Of a stretch of DNA of 64,000 nt, positions 20,334-28,614 are shown in pieces (the stretch's first letter is position 1; the number at the start of each line of letters is the position of its first letter). The stretch is from Verrucomicrobiota bacterium (GTDB lineage Bacteria; Verrucomicrobiota; Verrucomicrobiia; Limisphaerales; J093). Location: assembly GCA_022710935.1 (NCBI GenBank), contig JAKLFY010000020.1:1-64000 (forward strand). Reading direction: 5' to 3'. The position numbers and the translations under genes were made by a program. Under the pieces are notes generated by a model. The model did no database searches and was not told where the DNA came from. It saw only the letters and a program-made list of their open reading frames with translations.

Positions 20334-20407
20334 GCATCACTCTCCACATCACAGGTTCGCGCCACGCGCGCGCTGAAGCCGGGCGGACCCGCACCAACAC
20401 CCCCGCC

Positions 20408-20428
20408 CGCGCAATTCCCGATTGCGCG
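20408..20428. promoter_or_regulatory. Perfect inverted repeat upstream of the Gld-like operon
   Basis: CGCGCAAT, a five-base loop (TCCCG), then ATTGCGCG. On the plus strand it is followed by AGACAGTTTTTT, giving a terminator-like look, but no plus-strand gene precedes it. On the minus strand a TTGACA (-35-like, 20449-20454) lies just upstream, so the repeat would cover the -10/start region of the ATPase operon and could be an operator. The choice between the two is open. Confidence 0.4.
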
Positions 20429-20575
20429 AGACAGTTTTTTACACCCCGTGTCAAGTGCCAAGCCTCATTTCTGGCGTTTTAGACCATCCCGACCGAAAAT
20501 GTTCAAACCCGGTATCCGATGCCCGTGCATGCCCGAGGCCGGTCGGCGCGCGTCCTGGACTCGAGGCCGGCCCCA

Positions 20576-22351
20576 TCACGGTTCGGCTCCGAGTTTGGAC
20601 CGGACGCTGTCGTTGGGCTCGACGTCGAGGGACTTGCGCCAGGCCTCCCGGGCCTCCGTGACTCGGCCCAGGGCGTTGTAGATGTCTCCCAGATGATCGA
20701 ACAGCGTGGCATCGGGTTTGGGCGAAAGCTGGATGGCCTTGAGCATCGGCTCGAGGGCGGCCTGGGGCTGTTTGAGCTGAAAGAGAACCCAGGCCAGACT
20801 GTCGAGAATGGCGGCGCTCTCCGGTTCGAGCGCCACGGCCTTCTCGATCATCCGGCGCGCCTCCTCGAGATTCATGCCCCGTTCGGCCCACATGTACCCG
20901 AGGTAGTTGAGCACCTCGGCATTGTCCGCCGACAACTCGAGCGAACGCCGCAGGTTCTTCTCGGCTTCGGCAAAGTGGCGCTCGCCTTCCTCGTTCCGGC
21001 TCTGGGCGAAGGCCGCGTTGGCCATGCGCTCGTAGACCGACCCGAGCTGGAAGTAAAAGATGTGATTGAGGCGCGAAGGCTCCGACGCCCGGGCCTGGAT
21101 TTCCGCCGAGGTGTAGTGCTTGAGCGCCTCGGTGTATTCCTTCCGGCCCGCCAGCGCCAACCCCGAGTAGAAGTCGACCAGGAAGTTTGCGCCGAACCTG
21201 GTCCGGGCCTGCGTGAGGGTGGCCAGGGCTTCGTCCGGTTCGCCCAGCACCAGCCGCATGGCCGCCAACTCGTAGTAGGCCGGCTCCAGATCCGCATCGA
21301 GCAGAATGGCCTTTGCGTAGGCATCCGCGGCTTCCGCATACCGCTTGTCCTCCGCGGCGATCGCCCCCAGGAGCAGGTGGGCTTTGGGCGCCGTCGGGGT
21401 GTCGTGCAGGATCGCTTTGAGCTGCACCGCCGCTTTCTCCTTGTTGCCTTCGGCCAGATAAAGCCGCACCAACTGCTCGCGAAGCAGTTGTCCGAAGGCC
21501 GGATTGCTGCCGGAGTGGCGTTCGAGCAGTTCCTCGTAGAGGGCGGCGGCGCGGGAGAGTTCGCCGACAGCCTTGTAGGTCTCCGCCATCCGTTGGAGCA
21601 CCAGGGCCTGCGCCGGAGCCGATCGGGCCGCCTGCTCGAGCCACTTCAACACGCGCGTCCGCGCCTCATCGGACGGGATCGACTTGGATCGCCCGGCAAG
21701 CGCGACGAATTCGGCCAGACCGACGAGCAGAGCCGGCGACGCGTTGGTGCGTCGGGCGGCTTCGTCGAGAACCTTGAGCGCCTCGGGGACCTGACGGGCG
21801 TTGAGATGAGCCTGGGCGAGTCCCTGGTAACCCATCAGCGATTCGGGGTCTTTTCTGACGGCGGATCGGAAGGCGGAGAGAGCGCTGTTGGTCTTGCCCT
21901 CCTGGGCCAGGGCCATCCCCAGCCAGCCATAGACCAAACCGGACGCCTCGGGCCGGGCTGCGCTGCGCGAGAGCAACTCGACCGCGCGGGCGGCCTGCTG
22001 CTGCTGGAGCCAGCGGTGCGCCAGCTCCATCACCAATTGTTCATTGGACGGATCGGCCGTCGCCGCGAGCGCGAATTGATCCAGCGCCTGGGCCGTTTCC
22101 CCGCGCACATCGTGCACGATCCCGGCCGCGAAATGCGCGTGGGCGTCAACGCGCTTCTTGAACTCCTCGGGCTCCGCCGGCGTCGACGCGGGCGGGATCG
22201 CCTCGGTTCCCCGGGCCGGATGCGGGCGGGGTGTTTTGGACGAGCGCCACCCTCGGGCGCAGCCGCCGGCGACGACACCCAGGGCGAGGGCGAGCAGAAG
22301 GAGCAGGGGCGGGGCCCCTTTGAGGCGCTTCGAGTGGTCTGGCCCGGGCAT
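20576..22351 (-). CDS. TPR-repeat lipoprotein
   Basis: The 591-residue product has an N-terminal lipoprotein signal (LLLLLALALGVVAGGC, lipid-attachment Cys near residue 31). About twelve tetratricopeptide repeats follow from about residue 50 to the end; clear examples are LVYGWLGMALAQEGKTNSAL, LMGYQGLAQAHLNARQVPEA, LEPAYYELAAMRLVLGEPDEA and ATLFDHLGDIYNALGRVTEA. TPR lipoproteins usually scaffold envelope complexes; no enzymatic domain is present. It is the last gene of the run purN-hisG-bS22-like-TPR; the gap to the bS22-like gene is 80 bases. Confidence 0.88.
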   Translation of the reverse strand: MPGPDHSKRLKGAPPLLLLLALALGVVAGGCARGWRSSKTPRPHPARGTEAIPPASTPAEPEEFKKRVDAHAHFAAGIVHDVRGETAQALDQFALAATADPSNEQLVMELAHRWLQQQQAARAVELLSRSAARPEASGLVYGWLGMALAQEGKTNSALSAFRSAVRKDPESLMGYQGLAQAHLNARQVPEALKVLDEAARRTNASPALLVGLAEFVALAGRSKSIPSDEARTRVLKWLEQAARSAPAQALVLQRMAETYKAVGELSRAAALYEELLERHSGSNPAFGQLLREQLVRLYLAEGNKEKAAVQLKAILHDTPTAPKAHLLLGAIAAEDKRYAEAADAYAKAILLDADLEPAYYELAAMRLVLGEPDEALATLTQARTRFGANFLVDFYSGLALAGRKEYTEALKHYTSAEIQARASEPSRLNHIFYFQLGSVYERMANAAFAQSRNEEGERHFAEAEKNLRRSLELSADNAEVLNYLGYMWAERGMNLEEARRMIEKAVALEPESAAILDSLAWVLFQLKQPQAALEPMLKAIQLSPKPDATLFDHLGDIYNALGRVTEAREAWRKSLDVEPNDSVRSKLGAEP

Positions 22352-22431
22352 GAGCAGCGAGAGCGCAACGCACCCGTGAGGGGGGTGGCTGCGCCCTGTG
22401 ATAGGAATGCGATCCGACGGCGCCAGGCAGC

Positions 22432-22533
22432 TTATTTCTGCCAGGTGCGCTTCTTGTGACGATGCGCGCGCAGCTTCTTGCGCCGTTTGTGTTTATTGAT
22501 CTTTGCTTTCCGCCGTTTCTTCAGTGAACCCAT
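22432..22533 (-). CDS. bS22-like / AURKAIP1-COX24 domain small ribosomal protein (33 aa)
   Basis: This short gene encodes 33 residues beginning [20 protein letters not shown] and ending with RTWQK and TAA. About half the residues are Lys, Arg or His. The start (MGS plus a Lys/Arg stretch), the motif K-x-x-K-H-K-R-R-K and the length match the AURKAIP1/COX24 (mS38-like) family, whose actinobacterial member is the 30S protein bS22. By family knowledge it would bind 16S rRNA in the small subunit. It lies 22 bases downstream of hisG and likely shares its transcript. The start ATG is the only one in frame; a weak GGAA lies upstream. Confidence 0.75.
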   Translation of the reverse strand: MGSLKKRRKAKINKHKRRKKLRAHRHKKRTWQK

Positions 22534-22555
22534 AACAGTCGTTTGTTTCCGTTGC

Positions 22556-23458
22556 TCAGTATACCACCTTGTTCAATGGATATTCAATAATCCCTTCCGC
22601 ACCCCCCGCCTTCAATCGGGGGATCAACTCGCGCACCACCCGCTCTTCGATCACGGTCTCGACGGCCACCCACCCTTCGTGGCTCAGGGCCGAGACGGTC
22701 GGATTGCGCAGGGCGGGCAGGGTGCGCAGCAATGAATCGAGGTTCTGGCGGGTGACGTTCATTTTCAGGCCCACCATCGCCTCGGCTTCGAGGGCCCCCC
22801 GGAGCAGCAAGGCCAGCGTCTCGATCTTGCTCCGCTTCCAGGTGTCCCGCCATGCGGCGTGATTGGCGATCAACCGCGGCGTCGACACCAACAGCGTGTC
22901 CACGATGCGCAGCTTGTTGGCCCGCAGCGACGCCCCCGTCTCCGTGATGTCCACGATCGCGTCGACCATCTCGTGCGCCTTGACCTCGGTCGCGCCCCAC
23001 GAGAACTCGACCTGGGCCTTGACGCCGTGCCGGCGCAGATAGCGCTTGGTGAGATTGACGACCTCGGTCGCGATGCGGCGCCCTTCGAGATCCTTGACCG
23101 ACCGGATCGGGGAAGCTTCCGGCACGGCCAGGACCCAGCGGGCCGACTGGCGGGTCGCCTTGCTGAACAGGAACTCCCCCACCTCGTGCACGCTCGACCC
23201 GTTCTCCTGGATCCAATCGTATCCCGTCAGGCCGGCATCCAAATGCCCATGCTCGACGTAACGGCTGACCTCCTGCGCACGGATAAACCGGATTTCGAGT
23301 TCGTCGTCGTCCACATAAGGAATGTACGAGCGGCTGCTCAGGGTGATGTTGTACCCCGCCTTGCCCATCTTCTCGATCGTGGCCGCTTGCAGGCTGCCCT
23401 TGGGCAGTCCCAATCGCAGTATCGGTTTCTTTGGCTGTCGCTTTTTGTCGCTCTTCAT
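22556..23458 (-). CDS. hisG: ATP phosphoribosyltransferase, long form
   Basis: The protein catalyses the first step of histidine biosynthesis, joining ATP and PRPP. The 300-residue product starts at ATG 23458, which removes a low-complexity upstream extension and leaves the usual family start ([11 protein letters not shown]). It contains [25 protein letters not shown] and the PRPP-binding stretch [15 protein letters not shown]. The last ~75 residues ([24 protein letters not shown]...) form the C-terminal regulatory domain of the long HisG form, which allows histidine feedback inhibition and does not need HisZ. No other his genes are nearby. Confidence 0.95.
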   Translation of the reverse strand: MKSDKKRQPKKPILRLGLPKGSLQAATIEKMGKAGYNITLSSRSYIPYVDDDELEIRFIRAQEVSRYVEHGHLDAGLTGYDWIQENGSSVHEVGEFLFSKATRQSARWVLAVPEASPIRSVKDLEGRRIATEVVNLTKRYLRRHGVKAQVEFSWGATEVKAHEMVDAIVDITETGASLRANKLRIVDTLLVSTPRLIANHAAWRDTWKRSKIETLALLLRGALEAEAMVGLKMNVTRQNLDSLLRTLPALRNPTVSALSHEGWVAVETVIEERVVRELIPRLKAGGAEGIIEYPLNKVVY

Positions 23459-23546
23459 GAATACACAAACCACAAACGCCGGTCGGGACCGTTCTCCCCA
23501 CGCCGGGGGTGCCCCGCCGCGTCCCGCGGTCCGGGCGCGCGGCCCG

Positions 23547-24173
23547 CTATTCCTCCAAGTTCGGCGCGCGGGCGCAAGCACCGAATGTGTCGGTGAGCCA
23601 CCCGGCAATGGCGGCGGGGTAGAGCCGATGCTCCACTTCCTGAATGCGCGCGTGCAGCCTCTCCGGCGTGTCGTCGCCCCGCACCAGGACCGGCGCCTGA
23701 GCCAGAATCGGGCCCGTGTCGACGCCCGCGTCCACAAGGTGAACCGTGACTCCTGTCACCTTCACCCCGTGTTCGAGCGCCTGCTTCCAGGCTTCGAGAC
23801 CGGGAAAGGCCGGCAGCAGAGACGGATGAATGTTGACAACCCGACCCGGAAAAGCGCCGAGAAAATCGCCTTTGAGAATGCGCATGAAACCGGCCAGCAC
23901 AACCAGGTCCACGCCGGCTTCGTGCAGCGCCGCCACGTAGGCCCGCTCAGCCGCTTCATCCAGGCGCGTCCGGTAGCGCCCCGCTGCCAGGTGCTCGGCG
24001 CGAATGCCCCGCTCGCGCGCCCGATCGAGAATGCCCGCGCCCGGCACGTCGCTGAGCACAAGCTCGATCGTGGCCGGGACGCGCCCCGCGGCACAGGCGT
24101 CGGCAATCGCCACGAAGTTCGAGCCCTTGCCCGAACCCAAAACGCCCAATTTGAATCGCGTCGCCCGTGTCAT
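23547..24173 (-). CDS. purN: Phosphoribosylglycinamide formyltransferase
   Basis: This folate-dependent GAR transformylase of purine biosynthesis has 208 residues, close to the family's usual length. It shows LGSGKGSNF (phosphate-binding loop, about 11-19), [11 protein letters not shown] and the catalytic set [14 protein letters not shown] (Asn and His, about 112-118) with [12 protein letters not shown] (Asp, about 147). It precedes hisG by 88 bases on the same strand; both enzymes act in linked nucleotide/histidine pathways (AICAR recycling). Confidence 0.96.
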   Translation of the reverse strand: MTRATRFKLGVLGSGKGSNFVAIADACAAGRVPATIELVLSDVPGAGILDRARERGIRAEHLAAGRYRTRLDEAAERAYVAALHEAGVDLVVLAGFMRILKGDFLGAFPGRVVNIHPSLLPAFPGLEAWKQALEHGVKVTGVTVHLVDAGVDTGPILAQAPVLVRGDDTPERLHARIQEVEHRLYPAAIAGWLTDTFGACARAPNLEE

Positions 24174-24275
24174 GCGGACGCCTTGGTATCAAAGCCCCGC
24201 CCTAAAACAAGCCCGAAACCGCCGTCGGGCCCGCGCCGGACGCCTGACGGAATGACGCCAACCCGCATGTTACTG

Positions 24276-24429
24276 GCGAGGCTTCGCCTCAGACCTGCGA
24301 GGCTTGTGAACGACTCGTGGCCGCTGGGTGGCAACCACGATCACCGGCGCCCGACGCCTCGCTAAGTGGCCCCGCTGCACGGCTCAAAAACTTGACTCAT
24401 TCAGTACGAATTCTGAAAAGGAAGTCACT
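24276..24429. repeat. 154-bp dispersed repeat, copy A
   Basis: From GCGAGGCTTCGCCTCAGACC to GAAAAGGAAGTCACT the sequence matches 41311-41464 at about 88 percent by eye with no gaps. It contains GAGGCTTCGCCTC, a small palindrome, near its left end. It occupies the gap between purN and the Zur-type regulator gene and carries no gene. Confidence 0.85.
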
Positions 24430-24557
24430 TCAGTCCGGATTTCCCACCACTTGAAGGAGTCATCTGAGATCCGGTTGTGAGACTCCGCGCAGCTTTGCGA
24501 CACATCCGGGCTAAAGCCTTGGATCGCTGCCTCCGCTCTGCTAGTGTCGGGCGTTCG

Positions 24558-25061
24558 ATGAAAACACAACGACACGGCTGCTCCGTTCACCAAACGCTTC
24601 CTTCGCAATGGAAAGAGCGGATCCGAGGACAGGCGGGTCGCGTGACCCGGTCGCGTCAAGTCATCCTGGATGCTCTGGTGCGGCTGCGGTGCCCCTCGAC
24701 ACCCAAAGAAATCGCCGAGGCCGTCGGCACCCGCGCGTGCGACCTGGCCACCGTCTACCGTTGCATGACACTCTTCGAGGAGATGGGCCTGGTCCACCGC
24801 ATCGACTTCGGAGACGGCCTGGCGCGATTCGAAATCGCCGATGATGACCCCACGGGCCATCAGCACCACCACCTGCTCTGCCGCCAATGCAATCGCATCG
24901 TCAAGCTCGACGGCTGCGTGCTCGGCGAAGTCGAATCCGCCCTGGCCCGCCGCTATGGCTTCGTCGAGATCAAACACCGCCTCGAATTCTTCGGGGTCTG
25001 TCCGGATTGTCAGCACGCGGGCAGGGGGGCGGCTTCGCAGGCCCGGAAGCGAGCGTCCTGA
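24558..25061 (+). CDS. Fur-family regulator, probable zinc-responsive Zur
   Basis: The start ATG 24558 gives a 167-residue protein of usual Fur length. The winged helix is at about 25-90 (TRSRQVILDALVRLRCPSTP, then ATVYRCMTLFEEMGLVHRI). The dimerisation domain has the metal cluster GHQHHHLLCRQCNRIV (about 104-119) and a second CPDC near residue 153, so the structural Zn(Cys)4 site is complete. A Zur role is inferred from the neighbours: a small His/Asp/Cys membrane protein, a ZIP transporter and a choice_anchor_M-like protein on the same strand. Fur or PerR functions cannot be excluded from sequence alone. Confidence 0.85.
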   Translation: MKTQRHGCSVHQTLPSQWKERIRGQAGRVTRSRQVILDALVRLRCPSTPKEIAEAVGTRACDLATVYRCMTLFEEMGLVHRIDFGDGLARFEIADDDPTGHQHHHLLCRQCNRIVKLDGCVLGEVESALARRYGFVEIKHRLEFFGVCPDCQHAGRGAASQARKRAS

Positions 25062-25101
25062 ACCGCCGGAACCGCCGAGAGAATTCGCCGAGAGAATTCG
25101 C

Positions 25102-25145
25102 TTGCGCCCGGCCCGGTTTGGTGGGATTAATGCAATCGTTTTGCA
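25102..25145 (+). promoter_or_regulatory. Candidate promoter with 7-1-7 Fur/Zur-type operator
   Basis: TGCAATC-G-TTTTGCA at 25131-25145 is an inverted repeat with the 7-1-7 geometry used by Fur-family repressors (TGCAA/TTGCA arms perfect). It overlaps a plausible promoter: TTGCGC at 25102-25107 and ATTAAT at 25126-25131, 18 bases apart. It lies between the Fur-family gene and the small membrane protein gene. Sites of this type are normally bound by the linked regulator; this is inference. Confidence 0.5.
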
Positions 25146-25149
25146 ACAA

Positions 25150-25536
25150 GTGCGAACAGATTTTGGCGGCGCAACCGCCCGGCGCTCGGGGCGGAAACCG
25201 CGGAGGCCGCGGACGCCCGCCCTCGGCTCCCTCGGGTCGCCGCGGGCGCAGAGATGGACCGCCGTTGCCGCGCTTGCGGCTTTCCTCTTCGTCACGCTCC
25301 TGACCTGCTGGCCCGCGCTGCACGCGGTTTACCACGGCGATGATGCGGGCTCGGAGAGCTACCCGTGCGTCGTGACCCTGCTGGCGAAAGGCCAGGTCCT
25401 GGCCGGCGATTTTTCCCCCGTGGTGCTTCCTCCCCCCGCGGTGTCCTTCGGGGAACCGGTCGCACCGCCTGCGGTTTGTTGCGCGGGTGACGTCCGGCTG
25501 TCGCCCACCCGCGCCCCGCCCGCCTGCTCCGCATAA
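25150..25536 (+). CDS. Small membrane/periplasmic protein with His-Asp-Cys motif
   Basis: The predicted 128-residue protein starts at GTG 25150 (TTG 25141 is an alternative; there is no ATG in frame). It has an Arg-rich N-terminus, a single TM segment ([19 protein letters not shown], about 40-58) and then [27 protein letters not shown], whose His, Asp and Cys could bind metal. The C-terminus is Pro-rich with a CC pair. From memory, short proteins with an L-H-x3-H-x-D-A...C-x-V-T core accompany Fur/ZIP/choice_anchor_M loci in Verrucomicrobia; this needs a search. A competing frame from ATG 25130 lacks coding character. Confidence 0.5.
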   Translation: MRTDFGGATARRSGRKPRRPRTPALGSLGSPRAQRWTAVAALAAFLFVTLLTCWPALHAVYHGDDAGSESYPCVVTLLAKGQVLAGDFSPVVLPPPAVSFGEPVAPPAVCCAGDVRLSPTRAPPACSA

Positions 25537-25697
25537 GTCCGATACGGCCTCGACGTGCTCTCCTGCCGGCGGTGTGCCCTGAAGGGGGCGCTGTCCTGAT
25601 GTGCTCCGAGGATCTCCCCGATCGAAGTTCCTGGTGGGGCTCGCCTGTTGCCCTGCGCCGCGTGTCGGCGGCGCGCAAAAACAGGCGCTGGAAATCC

Positions 25698-26381
<684 letters not shown>

Positions 26382-26438
26382 ACGGGAAACACGAGCCGGC
26401 GGACCATGATTTCGCTGACCCATCACCTTAAGGATACC

Positions 26439-27422
26439 ATGCATGATTCTTCCCTCCTGATGCTCGGGCTTTACGCCGGCATCGCGTTCCTCGTCTCGCT
26501 GGCGGGCGGCAGCCTGCCGTCGTTGGTCCGTCTCACGCACACTCGCCTGCAAACCGCCCTCGGCTTCATCGCGGGCCTTATGCTCGGCATGGCGTTGCTT
26601 CACCTCATCCCGCACGCCGCCGAGGGGACGCATTCGGTTGAACGCGCCGGGGCCTGGGCGCTGGGCGGCTTTCTGGTGATGTTCTTTCTTCAGCGTGTCT
26701 TCCACCATCATCAGCATGGAGTGCCCGGCGATCCTGCATCCGGTCCGACGCCTGCGGACTGCTGCGGCCAGGCCCACTCGGCCAACACGACATCCGACAT
26801 CCCGCGCGTCCCGGCGCGGCGGGTTTCATGGATCGCCGTCGCGCTGGGCATGACATTCCACTCGATCATCGACGGACTCGCGTTGGCGGCAGCGGTTATG
26901 GCCGAGTCGCACGCCTTGGTGGGACTGGTGGGATTGGGAACCGCTCTGGCCGTCGTTCTGCACAAGCCCTTCGACGCCCTGTCGGTTTTGACCCTCATGA
27001 AGGCGGGCGGCTGCGGGTCCAGGTCACGCTGGGTCATGAACGTGGGGATCGCCCTGGTGACGCCGCTGGGGGCGGCCCTGGGTTTCATGGGCCTCGGGTC
27101 GGTGGCGGAGGCCAACCAGGAAGTCCTGGGCTGCGCCCTGGGCTTCTGCGCCGGCGGCTTCCTGTGCATCGCTTCGAGCGATCTGCTGCCCGAACTGCAC
27201 TTCCATTCGCATGATCGCCTGCGTCTTTCCCTGGCGCTGCTGGCGGGCGTGGCCGTGACGGTGCTTGCCGGCGCTTTCCATGGGCACGATCACGATCACG
27301 GCCATGACCAAGGGCCTGCCCACAGTCAGGGCCACAGTCACGACCACGGGGATGGCCACAGTCACGACCACGGCGAAGACCATCAGCACTCGCATTCAGA
27401 CACCCACTCGACCACACCATGA
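26439..27422 (+). CDS. ZIP-family metal transporter with His-rich tail
   Basis: ATG 26439 is preceded by AAGGA. The 327-residue inner-membrane protein has about eight TM segments. The core has GMALLHLIPHA in TM2 and GMTFHSIIDGLALAAA followed by LVGLGTALAVVLHKPFDAL in TM4-5; these His, Asp and Glu-type positions form the binuclear metal site of ZIP proteins, which import zinc or other divalent metals. A cytoplasmic/periplasmic loop near 95-110 has HHHQHG, and the last 40 residues are a His/Asp/Gly-rich tail (HGHDHDHGHDQG), a probable metal sensor or buffer. The ATG of the next gene overlaps its stop. Confidence 0.9.
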   Translation: MHDSSLLMLGLYAGIAFLVSLAGGSLPSLVRLTHTRLQTALGFIAGLMLGMALLHLIPHAAEGTHSVERAGAWALGGFLVMFFLQRVFHHHQHGVPGDPASGPTPADCCGQAHSANTTSDIPRVPARRVSWIAVALGMTFHSIIDGLALAAAVMAESHALVGLVGLGTALAVVLHKPFDALSVLTLMKAGGCGSRSRWVMNVGIALVTPLGAALGFMGLGSVAEANQEVLGCALGFCAGGFLCIASSDLLPELHFHSHDRLRLSLALLAGVAVTVLAGAFHGHDHDHGHDQGPAHSQGHSHDHGDGHSHDHGEDHQHSHSDTHSTTP

Positions 27423-28459
27423 AAACGCATCGCCTCTCCGTTTCGTTGTTCCTGGCTCTGGCCCTGGCCGGGGCGCCCCGCCTGCGGGCCCAATGTCACG
27501 TCTTTACCCACGAACACGTGGATCTGCTGTCCGTTCGATGGAATGCAGGCGGCGCCGCGCTGAGTTTGATGGCATCCGACGATCACCACGGCGCGCTCTA
27601 CGCCAGCAACCAGTGCGTCGTGGTCTGTCCCGAGTCGATGAGATTTACCCTGCCGGCCGGCACGCCGCTGGGCAACGAGGGCGAGCCGCTCTGGATCCTG
27701 CCCCAGAATCCCTATGCCGGCGCGCCCCACCTGGGCGTTTCCGCGGAAGGCGTCCCCCCCGGCACCTTCAATGATCCGCTCAGCATCGAGCTCAAGCGTC
27801 TCGAGGGCCCGGGCCATCTTCTCGTCTGGCAGGCCAGCGGCACTGGCGACATCGCCATCAGGATGGACACGCGCGACGGCATCGGCGCCACCGACACGCT
27901 GACGCCGTTTGTGGGCGGGCATGAGCATTACAACTGGGGGTTCACGACCAGCGGCGTGTACCGCGCCTATTTCCAGGCCAGTGCACGCCGCCTCGACCAG
28001 AGCACGAACATCGTCTCGCCCGAGACGCCCTTCACGTTCCACGTCCTGCCGCTGAAACCCTTCGAGCACTGGACGGCGACCAACTGGCCGTGCGAATGCG
28101 ATCTGGCCATTATCGCGCCCGGCGCGGACCCTGACACCGACTCCGGTGTCAACGCGGTCGAATACGTCCTTGGCACCGATCCTCGGGTCGCGACCTTGAG
28201 TGCCTGGCCCACGGGGGGCCTCGTGACTGCCGACGGCCTGACGTACGGCGCGCTGACCTACACGCGCGACAAGGCGGCGACAGATGTCTCGTATGACGTG
28301 GTGGCTGCATCGAGCCTGACCTGGGCCGATTGGCAGACGCTCACCACCGTGCACGAGAGGGTGGACCTTGGCTCGACCGAGCGTGTCACCGTGCGGGACA
28401 GCGTGCCCATCGGCAGCGGATTTCAGCGGTTCTACAGGCTCTGTGTGCGGTTGAACTAG
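27419..28459 (+). CDS. choice_anchor_M-like exported protein
   Basis: The 346-residue protein is translationally coupled to the ZIP gene (ATGA overlap). It has a signal peptide (LSVSLFLALALAGAPRLRA) and a domain starting HVFTHEHVDLLSVRWNAG. The choice_anchor_M / actinobacterial surface-anchored pattern is recognisable: PLWILPQ, then LKRLEGPGHLLVWQ, then GGHEHYNWGFTTSGVYRAYF (about 155-185). In Actinobacteria these domains accompany metal ABC transporters and bind or present metal at the surface. The C-terminal DPDTDSGVNAVEYVLGTDP resembles the calcium-loop module common in verrucomicrobial exported proteins. A role in zinc capture with the ZIP transporter is inferred. Confidence 0.75.
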   Translation: MKTHRLSVSLFLALALAGAPRLRAQCHVFTHEHVDLLSVRWNAGGAALSLMASDDHHGALYASNQCVVVCPESMRFTLPAGTPLGNEGEPLWILPQNPYAGAPHLGVSAEGVPPGTFNDPLSIELKRLEGPGHLLVWQASGTGDIAIRMDTRDGIGATDTLTPFVGGHEHYNWGFTTSGVYRAYFQASARRLDQSTNIVSPETPFTFHVLPLKPFEHWTATNWPCECDLAIIAPGADPDTDSGVNAVEYVLGTDPRVATLSAWPTGGLVTADGLTYGALTYTRDKAATDVSYDVVAASSLTWADWQTLTTVHERVDLGSTERVTVRDSVPIGSGFQRFYRLCVRLN

Positions 28460-28525
28460 GCGCGCGCGACGCGCTCGCGCGAGGTCTCGACCGACGTTGT
28501 CCATCGAGCGCGCGCGGGTATTTCG

Positions 28526-28553
28526 TTGACGCCCCTCCGGCGCGCCCTACTGT
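28526..28553 (+). promoter_or_regulatory. Candidate sigma-70 promoter for the LamG/Ig gene
   Basis: TTGACG, a 16-base spacer and TACTGT lie 62 bases upstream of the ATG at 28615, in the gap after the choice_anchor_M gene. The match is moderate and untested. Confidence 0.35.
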
Positions 28554-28614
28554 GTCTTCAGAAGACATGCCCATGATCGGCAGAGCCGCAACAACAACAC
28601 ACCACACGGATCCC

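Noticed and set aside
20408-20440. Plus-strand intrinsic terminator (hairpin plus T6)
   Set aside because: No plus-strand gene precedes it; both flanking genes are on the minus strand. Recorded as an inverted repeat with unclear role.
23459-23737. N-terminal extension of HisG to 393 residues
   Set aside because: The extra 93 residues are Arg/Gly/Pro-rich with no family match and overlap the purN 3' end; ATG 23458 gives the usual long-form HisG length.
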